From NCBI GenBank assembly GCA_014799465.1, contig JAAVHZ010000040.1, positions 62,001 to 126,000 of the forward strand: a stretch of 64,000 nt of DNA. The letters are read 5' to 3'. Below are positions 1 to 8,508 of this stretch, one piece after another. The position numbers and the translations under genes were made by a program. The DNA is from Lachnospiraceae bacterium. Lineage in GTDB: Bacteria; Bacillota; Clostridia; Lachnospirales; Lachnospiraceae. Numbering within the stretch: position 1 is the stretch's first letter; each line of letters begins with the position of its first letter. The notes below the pieces were generated by a model. That model was given only the letters and a program-made list of their open reading frames with translations, was not told where the DNA came from and made no database searches.

Positions 1-96
1 TTTTATGGAGTGGTTTGTATATGCATTGGAATATATCTGATATATTATAATCACCGTATGAATCGAAAGAGGATGGAATATCTAAACGGGTATTAA
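1..96 (+). CDS. C-terminal end of a DUF3592-like membrane protein (partial)
   Basis: Frame 1 is open from the window edge to TAA at 94-96 and gives 31 residues. They are identical to the C-terminal residues of the next gene (172-621), including its last membrane segment and its basic tail. The two DNA copies differ at four third-codon positions, all silent. The start lies outside the window. Homology carries on about ten bases past the stop, so this is one half of a tandem gene duplication. Function unknown. Confidence 0.7.
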   Translation, partial: FYGVVCICIGIYLIYYNHRMNRKRMEYLNGY

Positions 97-171
97 AATC
101 AGGGAAGGATTGCGGGTGAAGATGTAGTCTGTATATGTGCAGGAGTAATTATTTTTAAGGAGATGGAATAT

Positions 172-621
172 ATGGATATGAAAAATTATCATTTAGAGAA
201 AAGTTTCTTTTTAGGAATTGCGTTGGTTATTGCCGGAATTGTTATAATTGGGATTAATGCTAAATTTAGTGTTGATAAATTTCAGGGCAAATATAAGCGG
301 GTGCCTGCTGTTATTATGAGTTATAAAAGAAGCGTCAGACATGTAAGAGGGAAAAGTAGGGTTAATTATTATACTATATATCAGTATAAAGAAAATGGGA
401 ATATTGCACGTTTTAAAGGGAAAATAGACTGGAATCCGCTTCGTAATATGAATATAGGGAAAAAAGTATTTCTGTATCGTAATAAAAAGACAAATAAATT
501 AAGGGAAAGTCCAAGAATACCAGGTTTTTATGGGGTAGTTTGTATATGCATTGGAATATATCTGATATATTATAATCATCGTATGAATCGAAAGAGGATG
601 GAATATCTAAATGGGTATTAA
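172..621 (+). CDS. DUF3592-like two-TM membrane protein
   Basis: Small membrane protein of about 149 aa. A hydrophobic segment near residues 10-28 is followed by a polar, presumably extracytoplasmic, domain with a YxYxxxG pattern, a V(L/F)YRNxKTxKxRE stretch and a second hydrophobic segment near the C-terminus. This is the DUF3592 layout; no function is established for this group. I prefer ATG 172: AAGGAG at 157-162 is well spaced for it, while the upstream in-frame ATG at 163 abuts the ribosome binding site. It lies between a near-identical partial copy (1-96) and a more diverged paralogue (952-1383). Confidence 0.65.
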   Translation: MDMKNYHLEKSFFLGIALVIAGIVIIGINAKFSVDKFQGKYKRVPAVIMSYKRSVRHVRGKSRVNYYTIYQYKENGNIARFKGKIDWNPLRNMNIGKKVFLYRNKKTNKLRESPRIPGFYGVVCICIGIYLIYYNHRMNRKRMEYLNGY

Positions 622-951
622 AATCAGGGACAGATTGGATAGTTCACAAAATAACATATGATGCAGGAATGGGAAAAGGTTAATAAAAAGTGGCGATTGT
701 AAGAGAGCAAAGTGTAAATAAAATAGGAGTTCTATACAACAGTGAACATGGTTCAATGCTGTGGAGGATACTTATTTTTTTGCCGGCTGTTTTGGATTTT
801 GCAAGTTGTGGTTGACGAAAAGCAATTAGCAGTTGGTGGAGTTAATATGTTTGGAGTGTTATGATTGATATTATAAATTATACGAGGAGAAAAATGCAGA
901 TACAAAATAGGATTGAATTTGAAAATGTAGTATCAGTATAAGGAGGCAGTT
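622..951 (+). other. 330-bp intergenic stretch without a recognised gene
   Basis: Only very short open frames are present (for example 14-15 codons near 659 and 895). The first bases repeat the sequence found after the partial copy at 97-105. It may be remnant DNA of the tandem DUF3592 cluster. No hairpin terminator or clear promoter was seen, only the AAGGAGG serving the gene at 952. Confidence 0.4.
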
Positions 952-1383
952 ATGAAAAATGTATTAAAGCAAATTATAGGAGCACTTATTTGTTGTGTTG
1001 TAGGAATATGGTTATTAATAGGAGATATTAAGTTTTATATTGACATGGGAAGTGGTAATTATGAGGAAATATCAGCAACAGTTGTAGATTATAAAAAACA
1101 TACTGAATATAGAAAAAGAGGAAGGACATCAACATATAGCAAGATATATGAATATAAGGAAGATGGAGAGATTAAGCGGTATGAAAGCTCTAAAAGAAGT
1201 AATATAGGTTTGGGAAGTGTAGGTGATAAAGCAGTTCTGTATCGTAATATAAAAACACATAAAGTGAGAGAAAAACCATTTAAAACTAATATGATGATTG
1301 CGATAATATTGATAGTATTGGGAATCTTTAATATGTTTATGGCTACTCGCCCAAAAAACAGACAGGCTGATAATAGTGATTAA
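952..1383 (+). CDS. DUF3592-like two-TM membrane protein, paralogue
   Basis: 143 aa with the same architecture as the preceding gene: a hydrophobic segment at about residues 8-27, a polar domain with KIYEYKEDGEI and VLYRNIKTHKVRE stretches that match the upstream protein, and a second hydrophobic segment at about 105-128. The start is supported by AAGGAGG eight bases upstream. It is clearly diverged from the two neighbouring copies, so it is the older duplicate. Biochemical role unknown. Confidence 0.65.
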   Translation: MKNVLKQIIGALICCVVGIWLLIGDIKFYIDMGSGNYEEISATVVDYKKHTEYRKRGRTSTYSKIYEYKEDGEIKRYESSKRSNIGLGSVGDKAVLYRNIKTHKVREKPFKTNMMIAIILIVLGIFNMFMATRPKNRQADNSD

Positions 1384-1453
1384 TTCAGTGAATTTGTAAG
1401 AACAGGAAAATAAATTAATCCGGTAAATTTACATATGCAGCAATAATTATGAA

Positions 1454-1487
1454 GAGCAAAAGTATTTTTAAACTTTTGTTCTTTTTT
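1454..1487 (+). terminator. Rho-independent terminator before the spoIIIA operon
   Basis: Hairpin GAGCAAAAGT...ACTTTTGTTC with one G-U pair and an 8-nt loop, followed by a T-rich run. It separates the DUF3592 genes from spoIIIAA. Confidence 0.7.
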
Positions 1488-1545
1488 ATTCTGCACATGA
1501 ATAAATAAGTGTACATGCTCATATATATGTCTTAGGAGGCAGGAC

Positions 1546-2490
1546 ATGAAAAATGAAAATGAATTAATAAGGCTGTTTTCAATTAATATAAGGAACCGGC
1601 TCAAAATGTTACGTTTAGATTTGGAAAAGCTTCAGGAAATACGTATGAGAGTAAATGAACCGATGATGTTAAAGTATGCAGGCAGGGAGTATTTTGTGGA
1701 GGATGGCAGAGGAATGAGTCGTGTGTCTTCCAGACCATACATAGTGGTGCAGAATGAAATGAGAGAAACTATGGAGTATATCGGAAACTACTCGCTTTAT
1801 GCATTTGAAGATGAAATAAGACAGGGATTTATAACGGTACAGGGAGGCCACCGGATAGGCATTGCGGGAAAGGTGATAGTAGAAGACGGACATATTAAAT
1901 CCATTAAATACATATCTTCCATAAATATCAGAATATCACATGAGATAAGGGGCTGTGCTAATAAGGTGTTAAACTATATATCATCAGGTGATTATATGTA
2001 CCATACGCTTATAATATCTCCACCGGGATGCGGTAAGACAACCCTCTTACGTGATGTAGTAAGACAACTTAGCAATGGAGGACCTAAAAGGAGAGGTATG
2101 ACAATTGGTGTTGTGGATGAAAGAAGCGAAATAGCATCATGTTATATGGGGATTCCACAAAATGATGTGGGAAGCAGAACAGATGTATTGGACTGCTGCC
2201 CGAAAGACAGGGGAATGATAATGCTTATAAGGTCTATGTCACCTGAGATACTGGCAGTAGATGAGATTGGAGGCATGGAAGAAGTAGATGCATTACGGTA
2301 TGCAGTTAATTGCGGATGTAAAATGATAGCAACGGTGCATGGCAGTTCAATGGATGATATAAGGCGGAGATATGCCATAAATAATCTTGTAGAGGGAAAG
2401 GTATTTGAACGGTATATAATACTTGATAAAAGCATGGGAGTCGGAAGTGTGGCGGCAATATATGATATGGAAGGATGCAGTTTATTTTAG
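1546..2490 (+). CDS. spoIIIAA: Stage III sporulation protein AA, secretion-type ATPase
   Basis: 314 aa. Cytoplasmic mother-cell ATPase of the SpoIIIA-SpoIIQ channel that connects mother cell and engulfed forespore; related to type II/IV secretion ATPases. A Walker A motif PPGCGKTT lies at about residues 159-166 and a Walker B-like ILAVDEIGG at about 236-244. The length fits the family. AGGAGG precedes ATG 1546. It is the first gene of a tightly packed eight-gene operon that ends at 6563. The operon is known in Bacillus to be transcribed by sigma-E; I could not confidently place that promoter here. Confidence 0.93.
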   Translation: MKNENELIRLFSINIRNRLKMLRLDLEKLQEIRMRVNEPMMLKYAGREYFVEDGRGMSRVSSRPYIVVQNEMRETMEYIGNYSLYAFEDEIRQGFITVQGGHRIGIAGKVIVEDGHIKSIKYISSINIRISHEIRGCANKVLNYISSGDYMYHTLIISPPGCGKTTLLRDVVRQLSNGGPKRRGMTIGVVDERSEIASCYMGIPQNDVGSRTDVLDCCPKDRGMIMLIRSMSPEILAVDEIGGMEEVDALRYAVNCGCKMIATVHGSSMDDIRRRYAINNLVEGKVFERYIILDKSMGVGSVAAIYDMEGCSLF

Positions 2491-2508
2491 GGATTGGGGT
2501 GATTAATC

Positions 2509-3030
2509 ATGATACTTAAACTTATAGGAAGTATAATGATATTGGCTTCGGGTACAATGCTGGGTGTAAAAATGGGATATAACCTGCGGTTACGCCTGAA
2601 ACAGCTAAAGAGATTTGAAAAAATAATTTCAATGCTGAGAGGAGAGATTCGATATAATAATTCAACAATACCGGAAGCAATGCGTCATGTAAGCAGACAT
2701 ACGGTAAATCCGTTTGATGAAATACTTATGAAAATATCAGAGGAACTGGATGCATTTGAGGGCAGAACCTTTAAGGAAATATGGGAGAGTACATTTGAAG
2801 AAAATGGGACAAAGCTTTGTTTTACAAAGGAACAGTTGGAAAATATAAAGCATTTAGGTGAAAGTCTTGGATATCTGGATAAGGAGATGCAGGTTAATAC
2901 ATTAGATTTGTTTATGGAACAGATTAGAACTGATATAAAGGATATGGAGCAGACAATGCCTAATAATGTAAGAATGTATAATTGCCTTGGTGTGATGGGC
3001 GGAATACTGGTATTACTTATAATTGTGTAG
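2509..3030 (+). CDS. spoIIIAB: Stage III sporulation protein AB
   Basis: 173 aa. Membrane protein of the feeding-tube complex, related to the F-protein family of type II secretion and type IV pilus machines. There is an N-terminal hydrophobic segment (about residues 5-22), a long helical cytoplasmic region with the RLKQLKRFEKIISMLRGEI signature typical of the family, and a C-terminal hydrophobic segment (about 157-173). Start ATG 2509 has GGGGTGA upstream. It begins 18 nt after spoIIIAA. Confidence 0.92.
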   Translation: MILKLIGSIMILASGTMLGVKMGYNLRLRLKQLKRFEKIISMLRGEIRYNNSTIPEAMRHVSRHTVNPFDEILMKISEELDAFEGRTFKEIWESTFEENGTKLCFTKEQLENIKHLGESLGYLDKEMQVNTLDLFMEQIRTDIKDMEQTMPNNVRMYNCLGVMGGILVLLIIV

Positions 3031-3045
3031 AAAGGCGGAAGATAT

Positions 3046-3240
3046 ATGGATGTGAATCTGATATTTAAGATAGCAGCAGTAGGAATACTAGTATCAGTTA
3101 TCAGTCAGGTACTAAAACACAGCGGGAGGGAGGAACATGCATTTTTGACAAGTCTTGCAGGGCTGATACTTGTACTGTTCTGGATAGTGCCATACATATA
3201 CGAATTGTTTGAAACGATAAAGGAGCTGTTCATGTTATGA
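3046..3240 (+). CDS. spoIIIAC: Stage III sporulation protein AC
   Basis: 64-aa integral membrane protein with two hydrophobic segments (about 5-22 and 35-56), the normal size for SpoIIIAC. It contains the family pattern VISQVLKHSGREEHAFLTSLAG. It is part of the SpoIIIA channel, probably as an inner membrane ring component together with SpoIIIAD. AGGCGGAAG precedes ATG 3046. Its stop codon overlaps the start of spoIIIAD (ATGA), which suggests translational coupling. Confidence 0.92.
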   Translation: MDVNLIFKIAAVGILVSVISQVLKHSGREEHAFLTSLAGLILVLFWIVPYIYELFETIKELFML

Positions 3241-3623
3241 TGACTATTATACAGTTAGGAATATTTGTGGTATGTGTGGTTCTGATGGCAGTCCAGTTTA
3301 AGTCGCTTAAGCCGGAATATGGAATATATATGACTATTGCGGCAGCATTGGTTATATTCTTCTATTCACTAAGTAAAATACAGGTAATATTTGAATCCAT
3401 AAATACGCTTAAAAAATATGTAAATCTCGGAGGTTATATGCCAGTTATAATAAAAATAGTGGGAATATCATATATTTCAGAGTTTGCATCGGATATATGT
3501 AAGGATTCGGGATATGGAACAATAGGAAATCAGATACAGATATTTGGGAAGTTGTCCATTCTTGCAGTAAGCATGCCTGTATTTGAGGCACTTTTTAAAA
3601 CTATAGATGGGTTGATATCATGA
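3237..3623 (+). CDS. spoIIIAD: Stage III sporulation protein AD
   Basis: 128 aa with three to four hydrophobic segments, related in sequence style to SpoIIIAC. The conserved C-terminal part reads IVGISYISEFASDICKDSGY, a SpoIIIAD hallmark. It is coupled by four-base overlaps to spoIIIAC upstream and spoIIIAE downstream. A second ATG three bases later (3240) is an equally possible start. Role: membrane component of the mother cell-forespore channel. Confidence 0.92.
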   Translation: MMTIIQLGIFVVCVVLMAVQFKSLKPEYGIYMTIAAALVIFFYSLSKIQVIFESINTLKKYVNLGGYMPVIIKIVGISYISEFASDICKDSGYGTIGNQIQIFGKLSILAVSMPVFEALFKTIDGLIS

Positions 3624-4735
3624 AAAAATATATTTTAATAGCAGTACTTTGGCTTTTATTAGGAGAAAGTGAAAATGTATATGGAATGGAGCTGGAAGAT
3701 TACAGCTTTGATGGAATACAGGAGATTATGGAAGAAAACGGTACAGAGTTTGACTTCTATAACACTGCAATGGAACTGCAGTCAGGGGATACTTCGGTAT
3801 TCAAAAATATTGTAGTAAGTGCAAAAGATGCCATTGTAAATGAATTTACATTTAACAGAAAAACATTAGGAAGAATAATAGGACTTGCCATAGCTTCAGC
3901 CATAATAGGAGGATTTTCCAATGTATTTAATAATAACCAGATAGGAAGTACAGGATTCGGAATATTATATATGTTGCTGATTATAGTGCTGATAGGAGGT
4001 TTTATGGCAGTGATTACAGTTACGGAAGGGATACTTAAGACGCTGCTTGATTTTATGAAAATGCTGATGCCAACATATTTTATGGCAGTAGGTATGTCAG
4101 GTAATGTATCTTCAACACTTGTGTTTTATGAGATAACAATGATACTTATAATGGTTATAGAATGGATGTTTTTGAGTGTATTCATTCCGATGGTTAAAAT
4201 ATATGTTGTTATATCCATAATTGACCATATGTCAAAGGAAAGAGTATTGTCAAAGATGTCCGGAATCATAAAAAAGTTCCTTGCATGGCTTATGAAAATG
4301 TCAGTGGCAGCAGTAGCCGGAATAAATATTATAGAGGGTATGGTTGCTCCGGCAGCAGACTCGGCAGCTATGTCGGCAGTAAGCAGATTCACATCAATAA
4401 TACCCGGACTTGGAAGCAGTGCCAATACACTGTCAGGTATAGCCATAGGTGCCGGTAATCTTATAAAAAATACAATAGGCGGTGCAGGACTTATTGCCAT
4501 TATTGTTATAGCAATAGTTCCGGCATTAAAAGTTGGGGCATCGTCGGCAATATATCAGGTACTGGCAGCAGTTTTACAGCCGGTTACAGACAAGCGTATA
4601 ACGGAATGTATATCGGTTGTAGGGAGTAGTATGGAAATGTTGTTTAAAATAATATTGACGTCTGCACTGCTGTTTATGATTACAATAGCAGTTATATGCA
4701 TTTCAACAAATTCAACATATTATGGCATGTCATAA
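3620..4735 (+). CDS. spoIIIAE: Stage III sporulation protein AE
   Basis: 371 aa. An N-terminal signal-like segment is followed by an extracellular stretch of about 70 residues and then multiple membrane spans to the C-terminus; the family is proposed to form a transport pore in the SpoIIIA complex. The GSSANTLSGIAIGAGNLIKN region and the general layout match SpoIIIAE. It starts at ATG 3620, overlapping the spoIIIAD stop. Its six-frame shadow on the other strand (4126-4500) is not a gene. Confidence 0.92.
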   Translation: MKKYILIAVLWLLLGESENVYGMELEDYSFDGIQEIMEENGTEFDFYNTAMELQSGDTSVFKNIVVSAKDAIVNEFTFNRKTLGRIIGLAIASAIIGGFSNVFNNNQIGSTGFGILYMLLIIVLIGGFMAVITVTEGILKTLLDFMKMLMPTYFMAVGMSGNVSSTLVFYEITMILIMVIEWMFLSVFIPMVKIYVVISIIDHMSKERVLSKMSGIIKKFLAWLMKMSVAAVAGINIIEGMVAPAADSAAMSAVSRFTSIIPGLGSSANTLSGIAIGAGNLIKNTIGGAGLIAIIVIAIVPALKVGASSAIYQVLAAVLQPVTDKRITECISVVGSSMEMLFKIILTSALLFMITIAVICISTNSTYYGMS

Positions 4736-4756
4736 TGGACAGAAGGTGGGGAGCAT

Positions 4757-5269
4757 ATGGAATATTTAAGTGATTATATAAAAGAAATACTGGGTTTTAT
4801 AGTTATTTCAAGACTGATAGTAAATGTTCTGCCTGATAACAAGAATGTAAAGTACGTTAAATTGTTTACTGGGCTTGTACTTACTCTTTTACTTATATCA
4901 CCCATTTTAAAGTTGGGAAGAATAGATATAGAGCAAATATTAGCTACGGAAGCCGGGGCACAGGTATCTGTTAATAAGCTTAAAAATGATATTAATGAAA
5001 AGCTTGATAATGAATACATAAAAATATCAGGTCAATATATAGCAGAACTTGCAAAATCTTACGGAGTACAGGTTGAGCAGATAAAGGTAAATAAAGAAAA
5101 TGTATCTGTATATGTGCGTAATGACAGTAAGAGTCAGAAAGGTATAGATATAGGACGCATTATATTAACAGAAGAATCACAGAAAAGTGAATACACAGAA
5201 CTGGCTGAAAATATTGCGGCAAAGTTAAATATACAGACAGAGCATGTGCATATATATGAAACGGGGTGA
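4757..5269 (+). CDS. spoIIIAF: Stage III sporulation protein AF
   Basis: 170 aa. Two N-terminal membrane segments (about residues 7-24 and 33-51) are followed by a soluble domain with a ring-building-motif character, as in SpoIIIAF. The ATG at 4757 is preceded by GGTGGGGAG. The gene ends in a TGA that overlaps an alternative GTG start of spoIIIAG. Confidence 0.88.
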   Translation: MEYLSDYIKEILGFIVISRLIVNVLPDNKNVKYVKLFTGLVLTLLLISPILKLGRIDIEQILATEAGAQVSVNKLKNDINEKLDNEYIKISGQYIAELAKSYGVQVEQIKVNKENVSVYVRNDSKSQKGIDIGRIILTEESQKSEYTELAENIAAKLNIQTEHVHIYETG

Positions 5270-5274
5270 CAGCA

Positions 5275-5844
5275 ATGAAAAAGTTAAATATCGACTGGAA
5301 AAACATTGGACCGGATAAATGGCTTCTTTTGGCATTGGCAGGAGTTCTGTTTGTGCTATGTTCAATACCGTCATCCGGTGGCAGTTCCAAAAAGAAAAAA
5401 GAAGAAACAGTAATCAGCACAGAAACACATAATATCACAGGGAATGAATATGCTGAATATATGGAAAACAGATTAGAGAACCTGCTTCAGAATGTGGCAG
5501 GCATCGGAAGAGTAGAAGTAATGATAACATTGAAATCAACCGGACAGAAAGTTGTACTGAAAGAAGAACCTTACACAAGAAGTACAAGTAAGGAGGAGGA
5601 TGGACAGGGAGGAATAAGAAATGTGGAAGAAATATCAGAAGAACAGAGAGTGATATATATGACTGATTCATCAGGAAATACCATACCATATGTGATTCAG
5701 GAAAAAGAACCTGAAATAGCAGGAATAGCCATTGCGGCAGAGGGAGGAGGTGATAAAGTAAAAGCGGCTGAAATAACAGGTGTTGCAGAGGCATTATTTT
5801 CGGTATCACCACATAAAATATCAGTAATAGAAATGAACGAATAA
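5275..5844 (+). CDS. spoIIIAG: Stage III sporulation protein AG
   Basis: 189 aa. One N-terminal membrane segment (about residues 14-30) is followed by a polar extracellular domain related to the YscJ/FliF ring proteins. In Bacillus SpoIIIAG forms a large ring in the intermembrane space. I chose ATG 5275 because GGGGTG lies six bases upstream. A GTG at 5266 would add three residues and overlap the spoIIIAF stop. The C-terminal segment TGVAEALFSVSPHKISVIEM is typical of the family. Confidence 0.9.
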   Translation: MKKLNIDWKNIGPDKWLLLALAGVLFVLCSIPSSGGSSKKKKEETVISTETHNITGNEYAEYMENRLENLLQNVAGIGRVEVMITLKSTGQKVVLKEEPYTRSTSKEEDGQGGIRNVEEISEEQRVIYMTDSSGNTIPYVIQEKEPEIAGIAIAAEGGGDKVKAAEITGVAEALFSVSPHKISVIEMNE

Positions 5845-5861
5845 TATTAAGGAGGCATATT

Positions 5862-6563
5862 TTGAAGAAATTAGTAAGAAAAAACCAGATAATCATTACT
5901 GCATTAGCACTTATGATAGCAGCAGCAGGATATTTTAACTATGCGGAGAAAAATATAATAAAGTCTACAGGTGTAGCACAAAAGGATGCAAAAGAGGATG
6001 AATCGGTGGGAGCAGGTGTTGAAGATCCTTATAATGATGATGACCTGCTATTGTCTGATAATGATATATTGAGTCTGGATTCAGATAATGATGAAAATGC
6101 AACGGCTGCAAATGGTGAAGCACAGGAACCTGAAACACCTGAAGAATCAGATAGTGGAACTGTACCGGAGGAGCAGAGTACGCAGGAACCGGGAGAGGCA
6201 GTTCTTACAAGTGGCAAAGCATTTTCGGCTGATGCAAAGCTTAACAGAGAGCAGTTAAGGGCAAAAAATAAAGAAGCTTTATTAGAAATAATAAATAATG
6301 CTTCAGTGTCCGAGGCACAAAAGCAGCAGGCAGTAGATGCAATGGTTGCCATGACAAATAATTCTGAAAAGGAAGAAGCTGTTGAAATGCTTTTGGAGGC
6401 GAAAGGATTTGGCGATACGGTAGTCAGCATATCAGATAATTCTGTTGATATAGTTATGGATATGACTAATATATCGGATGCACAGAGGGCACAGATAGAG
6501 GATATAGTAATGAGAAAAGCAGGGGCAACTGCTGATAACATAGTATTTACACCGCTTAATTAA
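5862..6563 (+). CDS. spoIIIAH: Stage III sporulation protein AH
   Basis: 233 aa. An N-terminal membrane anchor (about residues 10-25) is followed by an acidic low-complexity linker (about 40-115) and a C-terminal ring-building domain that starts near REQLRAKNKEALLEII. SpoIIIAH pairs with forespore SpoIIQ across the intermembrane space; no spoIIQ is in this window. The start is TTG 5862 with AAGGAGG upstream. The linker is longer than in Bacillus. Last gene of the operon, followed by a strong terminator. Confidence 0.9.
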   Translation: MKKLVRKNQIIITALALMIAAAGYFNYAEKNIIKSTGVAQKDAKEDESVGAGVEDPYNDDDLLLSDNDILSLDSDNDENATAANGEAQEPETPEESDSGTVPEEQSTQEPGEAVLTSGKAFSADAKLNREQLRAKNKEALLEIINNASVSEAQKQQAVDAMVAMTNNSEKEEAVEMLLEAKGFGDTVVSISDNSVDIVMDMTNISDAQRAQIEDIVMRKAGATADNIVFTPLN

Positions 6564-6570
6564 AGTAAAT

Positions 6571-6616
6571 GGCGGTATCATCTACATATTAAGTGCATAA
6601 AGATACCGCCTGTTTT
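6571..6616 (+). terminator. Terminator of the spoIIIA operon
   Basis: GGCGGTATC at 6571-6579 pairs perfectly with GATACCGCC at 6602-6610 and is followed by TGTTTT. It lies directly after spoIIIAH. Confidence 0.85.
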
Positions 6617-6669
6617 AAAATGGTAAATAAGAAATTGTGTTAAAATAATTGACAATTTGATAATTTGTA

Positions 6670-6697
6670 TTGACATTTTTTGACAAACCCCTATAAT
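6670..6697 (+). promoter_or_regulatory. Sigma-A type promoter of the CHAP hydrolase gene
   Basis: TTGACA at 6670-6675, a 16-bp spacer and TATAAT at 6692-6697, both hexamers being perfect. A second TTGACA at 6680 is too close to be the -35 element. Confidence 0.8.
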
Positions 6698-6757
6698 GCT
6701 TAGTAGAAAAGATGGGAGCTTTCAATTTTCTAAATAATAATAAAAGGGGAAACTAAA

Positions 6758-7852
6758 ATGAGTAAAAAATTATCAAAAGTTTTAAAAGTCACTTTATCCA
6801 TAGTATTATCAGTAATACTTATGGTGTCTTCTGTAACTCCGGCGTTTGCAATTTCTTACAATGGTTCAGAGTCTTATAAATCCGGTAAATATTATACAGC
6901 TTTAACAAAGGTAAAATTAACAGGAAATAAGAGAACTGATATTGTCAACATAGCTAAATCACAGGTAGGTTATAAGGAAGGAAATAATTCGTCACAGCTT
7001 TCAGGTACAGTAAAAGGTAAAAATGATTACACTGAATATGGAAGATGGTATGGAATGCAGGATATGTGGTGTGCAATGTTTGTATCATGGTGTGCGAATG
7101 TTGCAGGTGTGAAAAATTCCGTTATTCCAAAACATGCTAAAACTACAACAGGACTGCAGACATTCAAGAATTGGGGACGGGCATATTCACGTTCAGATGT
7201 TGCTGCGGGGAAATATAAACCAATGGCTGGTGATATTATTTATTTTAAAACTTCAAGAAATAATGCAATAACAAATCATGTAGGAATAGTTACAAAATAT
7301 TCAGGCAGCACAATATATACGATAGAAGGAAATTCAAGTGATAAGGTGTCTGAAAAATCATATTCAATAGGTGATACAAAAATCGTTTATATATGCTCAC
7401 CAAACTATGATGGAACACCTGTACCAACACCAACACCTGCTGCAAGTTTTCCTATGCTTAAAAATGGTTCAAAGGGATACAGGGTAAAAGCTTTACAGTA
7501 TATGCTTAACTATCATGTAAAAGCAGGTTTATCGGTTGACGGTATATTTGGTCCAGCTACTAAAAAAGCTGTTATTAAGTTCCAAAAATCTAAGAGTTTG
7601 TCACAGGATGGAATTGTAGGTGAAAAAACATGGACAAAGCTTACTAGTGTAAATCAAAGTAAGTCAAGCAATAAACCAAATCTTACAAGAGCTATTCAGG
7701 TTCTTTTAAATAATAAGATTTCAGCAAAATTGACAGTAAATGGTAAATTTAATGAAAGTACCAAGAATGCTGTAATTAAATTTCAGAAATCTAAAAAAAT
7801 TAAGGCAGATGGTGTTGTAAATGCAAAAACCTGGAAATATCTTTTAAGCTGA
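6758..7852 (+). CDS. Secreted CHAP-domain hydrolase with two peptidoglycan-binding domains
   Basis: 364 aa. A Sec signal peptide (basic start, hydrophobic core, likely cleavage after TPAFA near residue 32) is followed by a CHAP/NlpC-like amidase-endopeptidase domain at about 65-212. The candidate catalytic residues are visible: Cys105 in WCAMFVSW, His174 in ITNHVGIV, then E190/N192 in EGNSS. A short proline/threonine linker leads to two PG_binding_1 repeats (about 230-292 and 306-364, each with GxFxxxTxxAVIKFQKSK). It is expected to cut or remodel cell-wall peptidoglycan outside the cell. Monocistronic, with a consensus promoter and its own terminator. Confidence 0.88.
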   Translation: MSKKLSKVLKVTLSIVLSVILMVSSVTPAFAISYNGSESYKSGKYYTALTKVKLTGNKRTDIVNIAKSQVGYKEGNNSSQLSGTVKGKNDYTEYGRWYGMQDMWCAMFVSWCANVAGVKNSVIPKHAKTTTGLQTFKNWGRAYSRSDVAAGKYKPMAGDIIYFKTSRNNAITNHVGIVTKYSGSTIYTIEGNSSDKVSEKSYSIGDTKIVYICSPNYDGTPVPTPTPAASFPMLKNGSKGYRVKALQYMLNYHVKAGLSVDGIFGPATKKAVIKFQKSKSLSQDGIVGEKTWTKLTSVNQSKSSNKPNLTRAIQVLLNNKISAKLTVNGKFNESTKNAVIKFQKSKKIKADGVVNAKTWKYLLS

Positions 7853-7883
7853 TTATAAATTATTGAATTTAAATAAGATAAAA

Positions 7884-7924
7884 AGGACTACTGCACTAAG
7901 GTTATTAGTGGGTAGTTCTTTTTG
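7884..7924 (+). terminator. Terminator after the CHAP hydrolase
   Basis: GGACTAC..CACTA pairs with TAGTG.GGTAGTTC (one bulge, one G-U pair) and is followed by TTTTT. Confidence 0.75.
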
Positions 7925-7973
7925 TGTCTAAAGGCAGAGTGAACCGAAATGAAAATATTTTTTGTAATGGTTA

Positions 7974-8001
7974 TTGTAATATTTTAAAAGTAATATATAA
8001 T
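7974..8001 (+). promoter_or_regulatory. Probable promoter for the gene at 8056
   Basis: TTGTAA, a 16-bp spacer and TATAAT at 7996-8001, 55 bp before the start codon. Confidence 0.5.
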
Positions 8002-8055
8002 AATTTGGGGACTATTTTGAATTAAGCTAAATCACGATTTGCAAGGTGTTAAGAG

Positions 8056-8490
8056 ATGAAATTAGTAGATTATACAGGAAAATTAAATGGTCATAATGAA
8101 TATTTGCAAGTAATAAAACAATTAGAAAATAAATGTAAATATATTGAGTATGTTTTAGTAGATGAATATGAAACAGACTTTATAGAAGAATTTAAAAGTC
8201 GTATCATATCAGTAAAACTAAATAATAGATGGTGGGGAACAATATACGGTGGAAAAAGAAAAATATATAAAATAAAATCTTCTAAAGAGATATTTAAATA
8301 CCTAAACAAATTTGAAACTTTTTGTAAATATACTTTTTCAGATAAAGGAGATATATCAGAAGATACAAATTTTGGAATAAATGATATTGCTTTTTTTGAT
8401 GATAATGAAGTTCCGCTTTTGTTTACAACTACACATGAAGGATATATTACAATTAGAGAAGATTTTTTATTACAAGAAGATAAAGTTTGA
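8056..8490 (+). CDS. Hypothetical protein, 144 aa
   Basis: I do not recognise this gene. It is a small, soluble-looking, Lys/Ile/Phe-rich protein without a signal peptide or membrane segment. It has a WWGTIYGG stretch at about residues 56-63 and an acidic FFDDNEVPLLF stretch near 115. By eye it is visibly more AT-rich than the genes around it, which hints at recent acquisition. It starts at ATG 8056 with a GGTG-type ribosome binding site, 18 bp ahead of the GyrI-like gene, and the two may be co-transcribed. Confidence 0.6.
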   Translation: MKLVDYTGKLNGHNEYLQVIKQLENKCKYIEYVLVDEYETDFIEEFKSRIISVKLNNRWWGTIYGGKRKIYKIKSSKEIFKYLNKFETFCKYTFSDKGDISEDTNFGINDIAFFDDNEVPLLFTTTHEGYITIREDFLLQEDKV

Positions 8491-8508
8491 GAAGATAGGA
8501 GAATAAAC

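Noticed and set aside
6029-6541. Minus-strand open frame of 170 codons inside spoIIIAH
   Set aside because: Ser/Ala-rich shadow of the acidic low-complexity linker of SpoIIIAH.
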